A program made the translations under genes and the position numbers. The notes beneath the pieces are model-generated. The model saw only the letters and a list, made by a program, of their open reading frames with translations, was not told the DNA's origin and searched no databases. Below are positions 10,479 to 21,035 of a DNA stretch of 64,000 nt, piece after piece. The DNA lies in contig NC_090176.1 of NCBI RefSeq assembly GCF_024679245.1, forward strand, positions 17,384,293 through 17,448,292, written 5' to 3'. Source of the stretch: Pseudorasbora parva. Its lineage: Eukaryota; Chordata; Actinopteri; Cypriniformes; Gobionidae. Numbering within the stretch: position 1 is the stretch's first letter; each line of letters starts with the position of its first letter.

Positions 10479-10514
10479 TATATATTATTATTATGATTAA
10501 TGTTCATGTCATGG

Positions 10515-11409
10515 GACTTTTTGTGAAAAGTATAATTTTCAATGTGATCACAAGCAATATGATAAGGTATTGAAGTGTATTCCAAAGGCTTTTGGTATGT
10601 TGGTTAGAAATACAGTGCCTTATGTAAATGAAGCTCTTCATCTACCATCTTTAAAAGTAAATGGGCAGGATTTTATTATGAATACTTTACCAAACAAAGT
10701 AATCAGAACTTTATTAACCCAAGAAAAATTTCCAAATCAATTTGGTCGAAATAATGTGAATACATTTTTTTCGAAGAATTCAATTTTTACATTAAGAACT
10801 ATGTATCTCTCCTTTCCTATACCCCCCAAAGCCAAGGAAATACATTTTAAAGTGTTTAATGATATTTACCCATCCTTAGAGCTTCTAAGATATAGATTTA
10901 ATATTGATCACAATAGCTGTACTTTCTGTGATTCTGAAATTGAAACAACAGCACATTTGTTTTTTGATTGCTTGAATAGTAGAGTCTTTTGGGATGGAAT
11001 GTACGGGTGGCTTAAAATTACAATTAATTCGATTCCTTTATTTTCCATAAAAGACATCACTTTTGGTATATTAATGGAAGATGTACACATTCAATTTTTA
11101 CTTAACAATATTCTCATTTTGGGGAAATTTTATATTCACAAGTGCAAATGCCTTAAAACAAAGCGTTTGTTTTGTGTTTTTCAGAAAGAATTTTGGATTT
11201 TCTGTAAATCTTTAAGAATGCTAAAACGGAAAAATGGTAGAAAACTACTTGATTTATTGAAGAAATTTAAACTATTGGAAGACCTAGTTTATTTTTTTCT
11301 TTTTTATTTTTTTTCTTTATCTATATCTAGTTGTGCTCTGTTATTTAGTATTTGATTCTGATTTTGATTTGCCTTATTGTAATTCTGTTTGTTGCGATTA
11401 AAAAAAAAA
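10515..11409 (+). mobile_element. 5'-truncated L1/Tx1-type LINE insertion
   Basis: An about 895-bp insertion flanked by the 14-bp repeat tgttcatgtcatgg at 10501-10514 and 11410-11423, with an A-tail at 11400-11409. It carries only the C-terminal part of an ORF2 related to, but clearly diverged from, the one at 3782-7531. It is therefore a separate family member truncated during reverse transcription, and the perfect TSD points to a fairly recent insertion. Confidence 0.9.
10516..11355 (+). pseudogene. C-terminal fragment of LINE ORF2 (dead on arrival)
   Basis: An open frame of about 279 codons runs from the truncation point to a TGA at 11353-11355. It aligns by eye with the last about 270 residues of the full-length LINE ORF2: KYNFQ/KCIPKAF matches RYNIP/KAIPSG. 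The zinc knuckle CTFCDSEIETTAHLFFDC has the same C-x2-C, H-x4-C spacing, and FYIHKCKC matches FHIHRCKF. It has no endonuclease or RT domain and no start of its own, so it is non-functional. No stop has accumulated, which supports a recent insertion. Confidence 0.88.
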
Positions 11410-11685
11410 TGTTCATGTCATGGCACACGTTAATTTATTATATCTTGGCACCATCTTGTGGTGGTTTGGTGTAACAGCAAAAGGACATTGAGCTGTTTTC
11501 TTAGTGGTTGGTTGAAGTCATGTGGCTCTTAAGTTAGAGGTTAACCAGGAAATAACCGCAGTGTTCCAGAATCTTTGAGATCTCTTCTCTCCGTTTTCTT
11601 TACGTTTTGTGCCTTGGAAAGGCTTTGCCTGTAAGTTTGTTACCCCTTTTTTCAGTATGTGTACAATGTATGTGCATTTATATAG

Positions 11686-12273
11686 TAGGGATGGGGAAAT
11701 GAAGCCTCATGAAGCAGTGACTGCTTTACCCTGACTGTTTCGGGAAAAGATTCGAAGCTTCGCGAGTGTCAAGAACAGCGCCATCTGGTGCTTATTTAAA
11801 ATAAAGCGGGCAGAAGCCTGTGGAAGATCGAAGCTCTGTCCGATAAAGCAATCACAACACACTCCACCGTTTCAATGCTATGTGTACAAATAAAAGCCTT
11901 ACATGTTTGTGTTTAATTTGTCCATTAAATAAATTAATTTACCAATTAAAGTGTGACAATAAAATATGAGCTTTATATGTGATTCAAGATCTAATGTAGC
12001 CTAGGCATATATTTATAAAAATATACATTAACTTATTAACTTATTTGTAAGTTATTTCTATTGTTATTTCCATCTTATTTGGTTATTTATATTGTTATTA
12101 TATATCTATATTTTATGGTACACGCATCATTAACATTTAAATAAAAGTTTAATATTCTCAGCAAGTAGGATGTTATTAAAATTAATAGATTATGGATTTA
12201 CTTAATAATGAAAAGGGTTAAAAAGAATACCAGCATGGTTTGTATAACAACATGCCAAGACAAATAGTTCATT

Positions 12274-12371
<98 letters not shown>

Positions 12372-12450
12372 CTATACGGAGCTTCACTTGAAATTGTCTC
12401 ACATACGCAATACGCGCATCGAAGCTTCAGTGTCATACATAACATCACTA
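11686..12450. mobile_element. Non-autonomous hAT element carrying a CA microsatellite
   Basis: A 765-bp element is flanked by the perfect 8-bp duplication ttatatag (11678-11685 and 12451-12458). Its ends TAGGGATG and (reverse complement) TAGTGATG match at 7 of 8 positions. Subterminal GAAGCTTCG/GAAGCTTCA motifs occur near both ends. The interior has no transposase; it is AT-rich and includes a CA array of about 95 bp at 12275-12369. The 8-bp TSD and short TIR support hAT. Confidence 0.85.
12275..12369. repeat. (CA)n microsatellite inside the hAT element
   Basis: A pure CA array of about 47 units. The preceding 40 or so bases are identical to those before the CA array at 10191, but the sequences after the two arrays differ. 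Confidence 0.95.
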
Positions 12451-12458
12451 TTATATAG

Positions 12459-13148
12459 TTTTAATTCATAAGTTTGACTTTAAAAACGAACTATTCTACA
12501 GTGATGGCAATTTGTTAACAGCAATAACAGTATCTAGAGCTGTATGTAACCTTTGATGTATGTGTTCAGAGAATATTTGTAAATAATGGAACTTCACTTG
12601 TGTTTATTTTACGAACATTTTGTAACATAGGTAATCTTTTCATGTTTCAGTTTTACAAAAAAGAGAAAGAAGAGGAAAGAACATTACAGTAAAAATCTCA
12701 ACATTACTTCTGCGTCTGCCCCTTTTCTGACTCATGTTAGCTATCTGTCAGTGTTGCGTAGATGGGACACGCATCTAGGGCAGAATAGTTCATAAATGTA
12801 TTATTATTTATGTTCATAAACTCCTAGCTTTGGCAATATTATATGATTTACATTCATGCCAATAAAACAAATCTGAATCTGATCTATATCTGAAAGATAT
12901 AGAGAAATAGAGAGATATATATCATGTATATAATGTATATGTTCAGTTGTTACATGATTTCTGTATTACATGTTTTATTTTTTATAATTATTTATTTATT
13001 TTATCATTAATACTTTATTAAAATGTATTATTTTGCTATATCTAGCCATCTGCACATAGCCTACTATGTCTTTTTATTTTAGTTCTATTATTATTACTAA
13101 TATGGCAGTGGCGTAACTTTGTTTTAAAAAGTGGGAGGGACATAAATT
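12459..13148. other. Non-genic AT-rich DNA
   Basis: No coding sequence is supported. A CAATAAAACAAATCTGAATCTGA stretch near 12860 resembles the 3' end of an old retroposon. At 13105-13140 there is GCAGTGGCGTAAC, which looks like a DNA-transposon terminus. Confidence 0.35.
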
Positions 13149-13281
13149 GCGTATCATATGCACGCGAAAAACTGCGTATGCATATGCACGCCAAAGCTCA
13201 TTTTGGGGCGCTCATACGTCAAAATGAGCTTTGGCGTGCATATGGTAGGCCTACCCAGTTTTTCGCGTGCATATGATACGC
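13149..13281. repeat. Long near-perfect hairpin (51 paired bases)
   Basis: Two nested inverted repeats: 13149-13174 pairs perfectly with 13256-13281 (26 bp) and 13181-13205 pairs perfectly with 13220-13244 (25 bp). The terminal loop is 14 nt and there is a small asymmetric internal loop (6 nt versus 11 nt). It contains repeated GCATATG and CGCGTGCATATG motifs. It may be the core of a foldback-type element or a small-RNA precursor; nothing in the sequence decides this. Confidence 0.9.
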
Positions 13282-14062
13282 ACTATATGGCGTATTAAGG
13301 GGGGTTGCATTGCTGATACAATGTTATATCAGATGTAAAATATGTACAATAACAATTGCAGAAAAATTAGTATTAAGATGTCAGGAAATCAATTCAATAG
13401 TTAATTTATTGATATAGATCTCGTTTAATCATTGCATCTAAACACAATATAGAGTTGTGCCAAGAATTTTCACGTGAAAAAAGGCATATAGATTTGCACA
13501 CTTTGCTTATAATCCCTGGTCTAGTCTGTTAAACTTGTTAGAAATTCTTGTTTCTAATCTGCCCTCGTAGCCTATTATTTTTTTTCTCTCATCAAAACCG
13601 AATATCATCAGTACATCAAGAGCAGGGGCAGTTTTTATGCATTTTGTTTCGTGATCTGACCGGAACAAATAGAAAGTCTCTGCAACAGCGTTAAGCATTA
13701 GATTAAAGCACTCGTCTGTGTGAAGACTGCATGAGCCGCGAAGGAAATCTGCAGCACTGATAACAGCGGCAACGAGCGCCAGATCGCCTCTTATTTAACA
13801 AACGAACAAAATGATAGTGCCTACCACTGGCGTAGGAACCGGGGGGGACGGGGGGGACGTGTCCCCCTCAATATTGGAAAATGCTGCATGTGTCCCACCC
13901 AAAAATTAGCCTATAGGGCTTGGGCGTCATGACGTCATTACTTGGCGTGGCGGCCATGTTGATGGCATCCTTTACTGCTACTCGGACTACTGCGCACTGT
14001 TTATAGACGTACTCCCTCTCAGTCGTGTGTCTTAATTTGATTATTTTGGCGTTATTTCAACT
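13282..14062. other. Non-coding; DNA-transposon terminus near 13825
   Basis: No supported gene. The stretch CACTGGCGTAGGAACC followed by G-runs and TGTCCCCCTCAATATT at about 13824-13875 has the look of a fish DNA-transposon end. It lies 5' of the broken THAP exon at 14063, so the two may belong to one element. Confidence 0.35.
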
Positions 14063-14215
14063 ATGGTAAACCGTTGCTGCATTTTGGGGTGTAACAGCGC
14101 AACACATAATCACCATGGGAAATGTCGAAAATGGATTAACTTTCCACCGCTTTCATGCTTGGAGGCGCAACCACGGACAAGAAGTAATAACAGTACGATA
14201 TGCAAAAAGCAAGAA
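14063..14215 (+). pseudogene. Broken THAP-domain exon of a DNA transposon
   Basis: Starting at ATG 14063 the frame reads MVNRCCILGCNSATHNHHGK. A frameshift near 14120 then moves the homology to another frame, GLTFHRFHAWRRNHG. The C-x4-C start and the FHRF...WRRNH stretch are typical of a THAP DNA-binding zinc finger, used by P-element- and Kolobok-type transposases and related host genes. The rest of the domain, including the C-x2-H half, is missing because L2-like sequence begins at about 14240. This is a dead remnant; its superfamily is not decided. Confidence 0.55.
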
Positions 14216-14239
14216 TTGTCACACAATCAGATGTTTTTT

Positions 14240-14776
14240 AGTGTTTATTTGTGTTCATCTCTCTGCATTGGCTACCACTCGCTGCCCGGATCAAATTCAA
14301 AGCCCTGACTCTTGCTTATGGATCTTCCACAAGCGCAGCACCCGCATACTTCGACTCACTCCTACGCGTCTACACACCCACCAGAAGCCTTCGCTCAGCT
14401 AATGAGTGGTTACCATCACAGAGAGGCATAAAATCCCTCTCTAGAACTTTTTCTTTCATTGTTCCGGGTTGGTGGAACGATCTTCCGTCCTCCATACGCA
14501 CAACAGAATCACTCACTTCGTTCAAAAGACAGGTAAAAACTCATCTCTTCCATGATCACTTAATCTTACATAAAAAAAAAATATTTCCCCCTCTATTTCT
14601 CCTGTCTTCTTTCCTTTTCTGGTCTTTGCTACTCTGAGCAGTGTACAAATCTTGGTATTTAGGGCACTTTTTGTGTTTCGTTGCCTCTTCTTGGATCTCT
14701 TCCTGTTCTCCTGAGTTGTAAGTCGCTTTGGATAAAAGCGTCTGCTAAATGCATAAATGTAAATGTAAATGTAAGT
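14240..14776 (+). mobile_element. L2-clade LINE 3' fragment
   Basis: A 5'-truncated LINE containing the last about 110 codons of the polyprotein and the 3' UTR. The UTR ends with the conserved GTCGCTTTGGATAAAAGCGT tail (14720-14739) and an ATGTAA short tandem repeat (14752-14776). This tail structure is characteristic of L2-clade LINEs and the SINEs they mobilise. No clear TSD was found, which is usual for this clade. Confidence 0.8.
14251..14637 (+). pseudogene. L2 LINE polyprotein C-terminus
   Basis: The frame reads LHWLPLAARIKFKALTLAY, then YTPTRSLRSAN, then WWNDLPSSIRT and FKRQVKTHLF. This is the familiar LHWLP...RSLRS...WN-LP...FK-KTHLF pattern that closes the ORF of L2/Rex-type LINEs, downstream of the RT. 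The upstream RT and endonuclease are absent, so the fragment cannot act. The last residues (HDHLILHKKKIFPPL) run into 3' UTR-like sequence. Confidence 0.75.
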
Positions 14777-16700
14777 AGTGCAACCTGAGAACACAGAAAT
14801 GTGGAATGCTTCAAGGTAAAAGGTTACAAATAAAAAATGAACACAGAAAACGGAGTGCAAGTTGTTGCACTTTATATAACGGAATGCACTTTATATAACA
14901 ATAATAAATACACTTTTAAAAAAAATAAATTCTTTCAATACTATATTAGCAAATAAATAGGTATCTATAAAATAACAACAAAAGACAGAAAATGGAGGAA
15001 GTGCAAATTATAAATATAGTAAACAATAACATTGCAATAACAAATAAAAACGGAGGCAGTGCAATTTCTTATATAATAAAAATATATACGTTTCGGTTAG
15101 ACTTTATTTCGATAGTCCACTTTAAACATTCCACTAACTATGTACGAAAACGATGTACGACAGCATGTCAACTAACACTAATTAGAGTATTAGTAAACTG
15201 GTAGGTTATGGTTATGTGTTGGGGTTTGGGTTAGTAGAATAAGTTGAATTGTAGTTGCAAAGTTACTTATAGTCAGTAGAATGTCTGTTGGGGACCAACA
15301 AAATAAAGTTTTCATCGTCGTCGGTGCTCCGCTCTTTCTTTGGAAATTCATGTGGATCCAAAACTTTAATAGTTCCGATTTTGTCTCTATAGCGGTCCCT
15401 GCCTTCCCTTTTTAACGTATCCTGGTAAATTCCACTTCCCTTTCGGGATTTTAACATGTTTTTTCTTTCTCCCAACTCTGCTTCTCCTCATTCGACTTGC
15501 TGTATGTTTACTTTCGCGAGGCCATCAACATGGCCGCAATGTCCCAGAATGCAACGCGGCGCCCAAGCCCTATACGCAGGGACAAAAACTGTAACATTTG
15601 TAACTTTATTTTGAAAGCGCAACAAAGAAGATATTCGGTTTTGCCAGTCAAACCCAGAGTGATTTCATGCTATGTTTGAATAATCACCATTCGCAAATCA
15701 CCAGCTTCATAATGCACGCGCGTTGCTACGGTTAACTTCCAGTGTTTGTTTATCGGTCTGGCTGTAGATAGTATGGAGCACTACTCAGTAGAAAAACACA
15801 TTTTTGACATACTATTCTTGGATAACATTATATATTAACAATCAAGCAGAGAGCACACCAGCGAAAAAATAAATAAAAATAAAATAAAGAATAAAGAGTG
15901 TGCGACTGACCAAAAAGCCTTGAATGCTTCATAAATATCATATCTGACTGCATATGACATTGGCGTCTACTGTAATAGCTGTATGTCTAATGTGATTTAC
16001 TTGTTATTTATTTGCTTGTAATCAGAAATAATCTACTGTAGAGGGAACTTATTGTGGCTGCGTTTACACTTGGCGTTATGCGATCACTGTGATGCGATCA
16101 AGCAGATCACTTTACATTTGTTCACGTTGTAACAACAACGACTATGAGTTTAATGTCTCGGGGAATAATTAACTCAAAAGAGATTTAATATTCAATATTC
16201 ATGAATTTATGAATATAATTTGCTAGTCGTTCATTACGTATTAAAAATTTCCGATAGGGAAAAAATGTTTAATTAAATACAAGTAACCCTTTACGGAATT
16301 GCTTGAAATTATCTTACCAAGTTTGCCCTGCAAATTAGTTATAGACTTTCAAATCAATTCTCAATAAGGGATTACTGCTTTACGAGCGCATAAGAAACAT
16401 TAACTTTACTGATCAGGACAAGTTCAATATTTCAAATGGTCATACAGTTTACTTTACCAAAATAGTAGCATAAGCAGTTAGGTAACGTTAGATCGTGAGT
16501 TTCATTGACTTTGTGTATGTGGAAGAATAACAGATTCAACTCATTAAATGTCTTTTGGAAGTTTAATAAACACAGACTAAAAATAACACTACGATTCACA
16601 CAGAAAGTACATACTAAATATGCATCAAGACAGTAGAAATATAGATAGTAACGAACGAATACATAAACGAGAATAATGAATAGACTAAAATTAGAGAGAT
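14777..16700. other. Non-genic DNA
   Basis: No gene supported. The block at 16060-16210 (GTCTCGGGGAATAATTAACTC) resembles, in inverse orientation, a block near 43400-43440 (ATTCCCCGAGTCTCG), so both may be copies of an unidentified repeat. Short ORFs at 15263-15475 and 15497-15679 have no recognisable content. Confidence 0.4.
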
Positions 16701-16733
16701 AAAAAGAGAGAGAGAGAGAGAGAAAGAGAGTGT

Positions 16734-16764
<31 letters not shown>

Positions 16765-16765
16765 G
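16701..16765. repeat. Composite (GA)n-(GT)n-(G)n microsatellite
   Basis: A GA array is followed directly by a GT array and a run of G residues. This is low-complexity DNA; the ORF running through it on the minus strand is not a gene. Confidence 0.95.
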
Positions 16766-17384
16766 CAGCTTCCTTCAGTTCATCAAATACAACCTTCACG
16801 GAGTTAACTTGTCCCAACGGGAAAATAACACACCCTCTTAACAGCAGTTTGAATTTGGAAATAAGAATACTTGCATGTTCATTTATAGATGGTTGTCTAT
16901 AATTTGAGGCAAAAACGTGTGTTTTACAAGCTTTAACTTTGGACTTTTCATGTGGCCAAATTCTTTTGGGCCGTAAAACGTCTTATCAGATGGTTTCCAG
17001 GGTAACGGAGAATCTTTCTCTGTTGTGTTGGGGGAAGGTCTGTCAGTAAGCACAAAGCATTCAAAACATATTTGTTAAATGTAACTGGCGATTGTGTGTT
17101 TGATTCGCCTGAGTCGCTACAACGTCAAGTGGAAGCCATCTTGAGTAACTGATCGGATTTGTGTTTACCGCAAAAATTAATGGCAGTGCATAGAGCACGG
17201 GATTTTTGTGATGCAATAGCATTCATATACAATCAATCTCAAATAGGGTACTTAATCTACAAGTTTAAGTTTCCCAACTTTAATCTTATATTATGAAACA
17301 AAGAAACGTGTTATTCTGATGCATTGTATAATTGAAAGGCGAGTACGCACGCATTTGGCTACTGTACAGAAAACGGCATAGGTC

Positions 17385-17564
17385 AAAGGGTTAGTTCACA
17401 CTAAAATTTGAATTCGGTCATTATTACTCACCCTCATGTCGTTCCAAACCCATAAGACCCTCGGTCATCTTCGGACACAATTTTAAGATATTTACAGGTT
17501 TGGATCGACATGATTGAGGGTGAGATAATGACAGGATTTTCCGTTTTGGGTGAACTACCTTTTA
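17385..17564. mobile_element. TTAA-type MITE (GTTCAC family)
   Basis: Ends are AAAGGGTTAGTTCACAC and, inverted, TTTGGGTGAACTACCTTTTAA. The interior carries the family marker CTCACCCTCATGTCGTTCCA and its inverted counterpart. Related copies lie at 29337-29743, 49669-49844 and, interrupted, around 8090-8105. It is non-coding and shorter than the copy at 29337. Confidence 0.75.
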
Positions 17565-18239
17565 AGGAAGCCGTTTCCCCACTCTATATTGAAGACAGAA
17601 ATGGGAGATTATTTATAATAACAACAAAAACATATACATTAAGATAATGTTGCACAATTAAAATAAAAGATGATAACGGCAGAACGCATAAGAAAGATAA
17701 TGCAGCCTCTCTTAACCAGAAGTTAAGTTTGAGCCACAAACGCGCGCACGCGCAGTAACGTTTGTTTATGTTGCTGCCGTTCGGAGCATCTGATTGGTAG
17801 ATATTACACTAGGAAGATACAAATACGTTGGTGCGCACCAATTTTGAACGACTCGACTTTGTATGAGGTAAATTAGTCTCAGTCAAGCGGTTTAAATTAG
17901 CAAGCTTTTAAAAATTGAATTATGTATACGAGGCATATGACATTAAATCAATAATGGAATTTTGTATGGCACTAATGCTATGCTTTGGAAAAGGTTATAA
18001 ATAACGTTACGTTAGATAGCTAAGTTAGCCATATAGATATATAGCTGGCAATCGATTTCTTTGTGTTAACCTTAGCAAAAGTAAAACATTCTTTCATCTA
18101 ATTTCAGCATAGCCTAATGCCACCCCAGAAAAAAATAAAAACAAAGGAAATAACGTTGCTGAAGTTTTTTTACGAAGAGTAAGAATATTGTCTTATTTAG
18201 AATAAGGTCAATAATTAGATCACTGCTGTCCATGTAAAC
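17565..18239. other. Non-genic DNA
   Basis: No supported gene or assignable repeat. One CpG-containing patch (CGCGCGCACGCGC, about 17740-17755) stands out from the AT-rich surroundings. Confidence 0.4.
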
Positions 18240-18356
18240 GTAGTCACTGAGGCAGGGAAATAGGAAACACAGGTGGGAGAAATCAAACACTAATTAGATA
18301 ACAAGGGGGGAGGGATCAGACAATGACAGAAGCACAAAGGCCATACTGACAAAACC

Positions 18357-19495
18357 TAGCCTGACAAGCCAGACCCACATCAAGATGTTTGGTCTGGAAA
18401 CTCACCATAGACAGGGCTCAATCCGAGGGACGGGATAAACGGTTGTCTTTCAAACTCCATCTGCACGCGATAGGATAGCGCTACACCAACCAGAGCAACG
18501 AAGGTGAAGCGGAGCTAGTTAACAGATTAAACATTCGCCGTATCCAAACACATATTCCCGCTCTTTGTTCTTTTCTCAGAGAAAAGCTTAACTCCAAGTC
18601 TTCCAGAGTCGCGGTCATATGGGAGGCCGTTTCAGCATAAAAACGTTCCAGCGTTACTCGTCGTAATTATATTCAATTCAATTATAGAGCTCTGTAATTC
18701 AACTGTTACTAGTTACAATTACGATTGTAGAGCTCTCTAATTGAATTCTTACTAGTAACAATTCAATTAGAGAGCTCTGTAATTCAATTATAGAGCTCTG
18801 CAATTACACATATCCTTAATGTGTATTTTTACTAGTAATAAATCATTTGAAGAGCTCTGTAATTCAATTGTTACTAGTAACAATTCAATTAGAGAGCTCT
18901 ACAATCGTAAGTGTTACTAGTAACAATTGAATTACAGAGCTCTATAATTAAAAATGAATGGAAGTCAATGGAGACATATGACTAGTAATAAATGAATTAC
19001 AGAGCTCTCTAATTGGAATTGTTACTAGTAATAATACAATTAGAGAGCTCTATAATCATAATTGTTACTAGTAATAATACAATTAGAGAGCTCTAAAATC
19101 ATAATTGTTACTACTAAAAATTGAATTATAGAGCTCTATAATTGTAATTGTTACTAGTACAAATTAAATTATAGAGCTCTTTAATTGAATTGTTACTAGT
19201 AAAAATATAATTACGACGAGTAACGCTGGAAGGTTTTTATGCTGAAACAGCCTCCCATACGGTCAAAACTGATTCGAAAGACCGCCGCCGTTTGCCAGTT
19301 TCTGTGTTTACTAGAAGCACGCAAACGCAACTCGGCCGTCGTCATTATGGCCCCGCCCGCCGACTCTATACATGATGTGATTGGCCCGTCCAGATTTTGA
19401 GGAATACAGCTCAGAATGGTATTGAGAGTGCCTAGACGACACTTGCGGGCAGATTAAATTTGCTGCCGCTAGGGTGTGTCTAGATTTCTAGGCTA
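18357..19495 (+). mobile_element. TAGCCT-family element, copy 1, 9-bp TSD (interrupted)
   Basis: Ends TAGCCT...AGGCTA are flanked by the perfect 9-bp duplication gacaaaacc (18348-18356 and 19496-19504). About 490 bp belong to this family; 648 bp are the nested element at 18618-19259 plus its TSD. No transposase is present. Three more copies occur at 44142-44641 (same strand), 47625-48178 and 58051-58586 (opposite strand). A 9-bp TSD is compatible with Mutator-like or Merlin-like transposition, but the short TIR does not settle the superfamily. Confidence 0.88.
18618..19259. mobile_element. TIR element with 6-bp TSD and palindromic interior
   Basis: A 642-bp element with 56-bp terminal inverted repeats (18618-18673 and 19204-19259) that differ at two positions and begin TATGGGAGGC. 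The 6-bp duplication cggtca lies at 18612-18617 and 19260-19265. The uninterrupted host repeat at 44410 reads GAGTCGCAGTCAAAG, confirming the insertion point and a 6-bp TSD. The interior has no ORF; it is an array of AGAGCTCT and TTACTAGTAA palindromes joined by AATTCAATT-type spacers in both orientations. IS3EU and Dada are DNA-transposon groups known for about 6-bp TSDs; I cannot choose between them. Confidence 0.88.
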
Positions 19496-19541
19496 GACAA
19501 AACCGACATGTGCACACAAGACAGGATAGGCATGTGACAGT

Positions 19542-19692
19542 TACTAGTAAAAATTGAATTATAGAGCTCTATAATTGTAATTGTTACTAGTACAAATTAA
19601 ATTATAGAGCTCTTTAATTTAATTGTTACTAGTTAAAATATAATTAAGACGAGTAACGCTGGAATGTTTTTATGCTGAAACGGCCTCCCATA
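19542..19692. mobile_element. Truncated second copy of the 6-bp-TSD element
   Basis: This matches 19112-19259 closely, including the right TIR ending GGCCTCCCATA, but the left half is missing. It abuts the LTR-like TGTCAC end at 19541. It proves that the AGAGCTCT/ACTAGT interior belongs to a repeated element and is not a local expansion. Confidence 0.8.
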
Positions 19693-19699
19693 GGGGAGG

Positions 19700-19987
19700 T
19701 GTTACGGGCTTCAGTGTTTCTCCACCAGGTGCCGTTGATCCGTGTTCTGGAGTGAGCGTAAGGAACAGGTGAGTGACTGCTCGAGTACAAAAGGGAATGG
19801 CGGAGTTGGATTGAGGCTGTTCTTTTCCTCTTCAGTTCCAGATTATTGTTCTTTTATTTATTTTTTCTTCAGTTTTGTATTATTATTTTGACTTTTTTTC
19901 TATTAAATGTTTATTTGTTAAATTGAGTTCCATGTGTCGCCTCCCCTTTTCTTATGTTGCTTCACCTTGAGCCAGGTGGACGTAACA
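19700..19987 (+). mobile_element. Possible solo LTR
   Basis: A 288-bp block begins TGTTACGGG and ends GGACGTAACA, so TG...CA ends lie in a 7-bp inverted repeat, as in LTRs. The right half is T-rich with TATTAAATG. The flanking 5-mers do not match, so a TSD is not supported and the identification stays weak. Confidence 0.35.
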
Positions 19988-20814
19988 GTAATGCATTTGT
20001 TTTTAAGGAGGTAATCATTTATAAATGGCTTACAGTGTTGATAATGTGAACGAGTTACACCTTCCACTGAAGCTCACATCAGCTGCACAGTGTTTAAAGA
20101 CTCCATGTGTATCAGAGAAGACTATTCCTTCTGTCAGCACTTACACTGCAGTATGCACTGCAATGTTCAACGCCTGTTATAGATGTGTAAATCTTTTACA
20201 AAGCTTTCTGCATCCCCTAATCTAAAGTATAAACCATCCATCACTTGTAATTGTGTCACATATCATTTGTAAATCTTTCTTAACTTTTTTTACATTGTGT
20301 GTAGGCCTATGTGTATACAACACATTTACAACACTTTCTGCATCCCCTGTGTATACTATTCATCACTTAAGGATATGGATATACGGATATAGACGGTATA
20401 GCATATCACGTATTAATAATTTATGAATGTATTAACTATAATCATTCAAACATGACTTATAACTGAATTAATAAAACAATGTTAATATATCACTTATTAA
20501 AGGTGCATTATGTAGTATATTTACAGTCAAATATTTAAAAAGAACTAGGCCAGTGTTATATATTTTATCTATTTGAGTTCTTACAATATCCCAACTCTTT
20601 CCAACTATTTGTAAATTGTGAGAAAATTGCTATTTTAACCTTTTTTTCCTATTTTGCTGCTCGCGAAAAAAGTATTTAGTCAGCCAGCAATTGTGAAAGT
20701 TCACCCACTTAAAAAGATGAGAGAGGCCTGTATTTTCATAATAGGTACACTTTCAGCATGCCACTGATCCCAATAATGGGCAATTGAGTAGTGTCTTCGT
20801 AAGAAGCATTTCTA
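19988..20814. other. Non-genic DNA
   Basis: No supported gene. The short ORF at 20025-20225 has no recognisable domain. Around 20500-20720 (AGGTGCATTATGTAGTATAT) the sequence has the feel of an old repeat, unassigned. Confidence 0.4.
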
Positions 20815-21034
20815 TGTCCTGGAGCGGCCTAGCCAGTCTCCAGATCTCAACCCCATAAAAAAATCTTTGGAGGGAGTTTGCCCAGCAACAGCCCCAAAAC
20901 AAAACTGCTCTAGAGGAGATTTGCTTGGAGGAATGGGCCAAACTATACCTGCAACACTGTAAAAACCTTGTGGAGACTAACAGAAAATGTTTGACCTCTG
21001 TCATTTCCAACAAAGGGTATAAAACAAAGTATTG
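20815..21034 (+). pseudogene. Tc1/mariner transposase C-terminal remnant
   Basis: Read across frames, this contains the end of a Tc1-like transposase: PSQSPDLNP in one frame, then NLWREFAQQ, LEEWAKLYLQ, NLVETNRK and VISNKGYKTKY in another. These match the last DDE-containing block (SPDLNPIENLW) and the closing helices of Tc1-family proteins. At least one frameshift, within the asparagine/proline region, separates the pieces, and everything upstream is missing. It is an inactive fragment; the TIRs are not visible. Confidence 0.75.
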
Positions 21035-21035
21035 A

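Larger units (their letters stand above)
18240..19541 (-). mobile_element. LTR-like fragment split by nested elements
   Basis: Outside the nested insertion (18357-19495) the two outer parts join into about 150 bp that reads, on the minus strand, from TGTCACATGCC through C/T-rich sequence, as in fish gypsy-type LTRs. The site around gacaaaacc rejoins exactly when the insertion and one TSD copy are removed. The distal LTR end and any internal region are not identifiable, so the LTR call is tentative. Confidence 0.35.

Noticed and set aside
14522..14860. Minus-strand 112-codon ORF
   Set aside because: Antisense of the L2 tail and simple TA repeats; no domain.
18680..19200. Regularly spaced palindromic repeats resembling a CRISPR array
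   Set aside because: Units are variable, occur in both orientations, have no unique spacers, and lie between TIRs with a TSD in a vertebrate genome.
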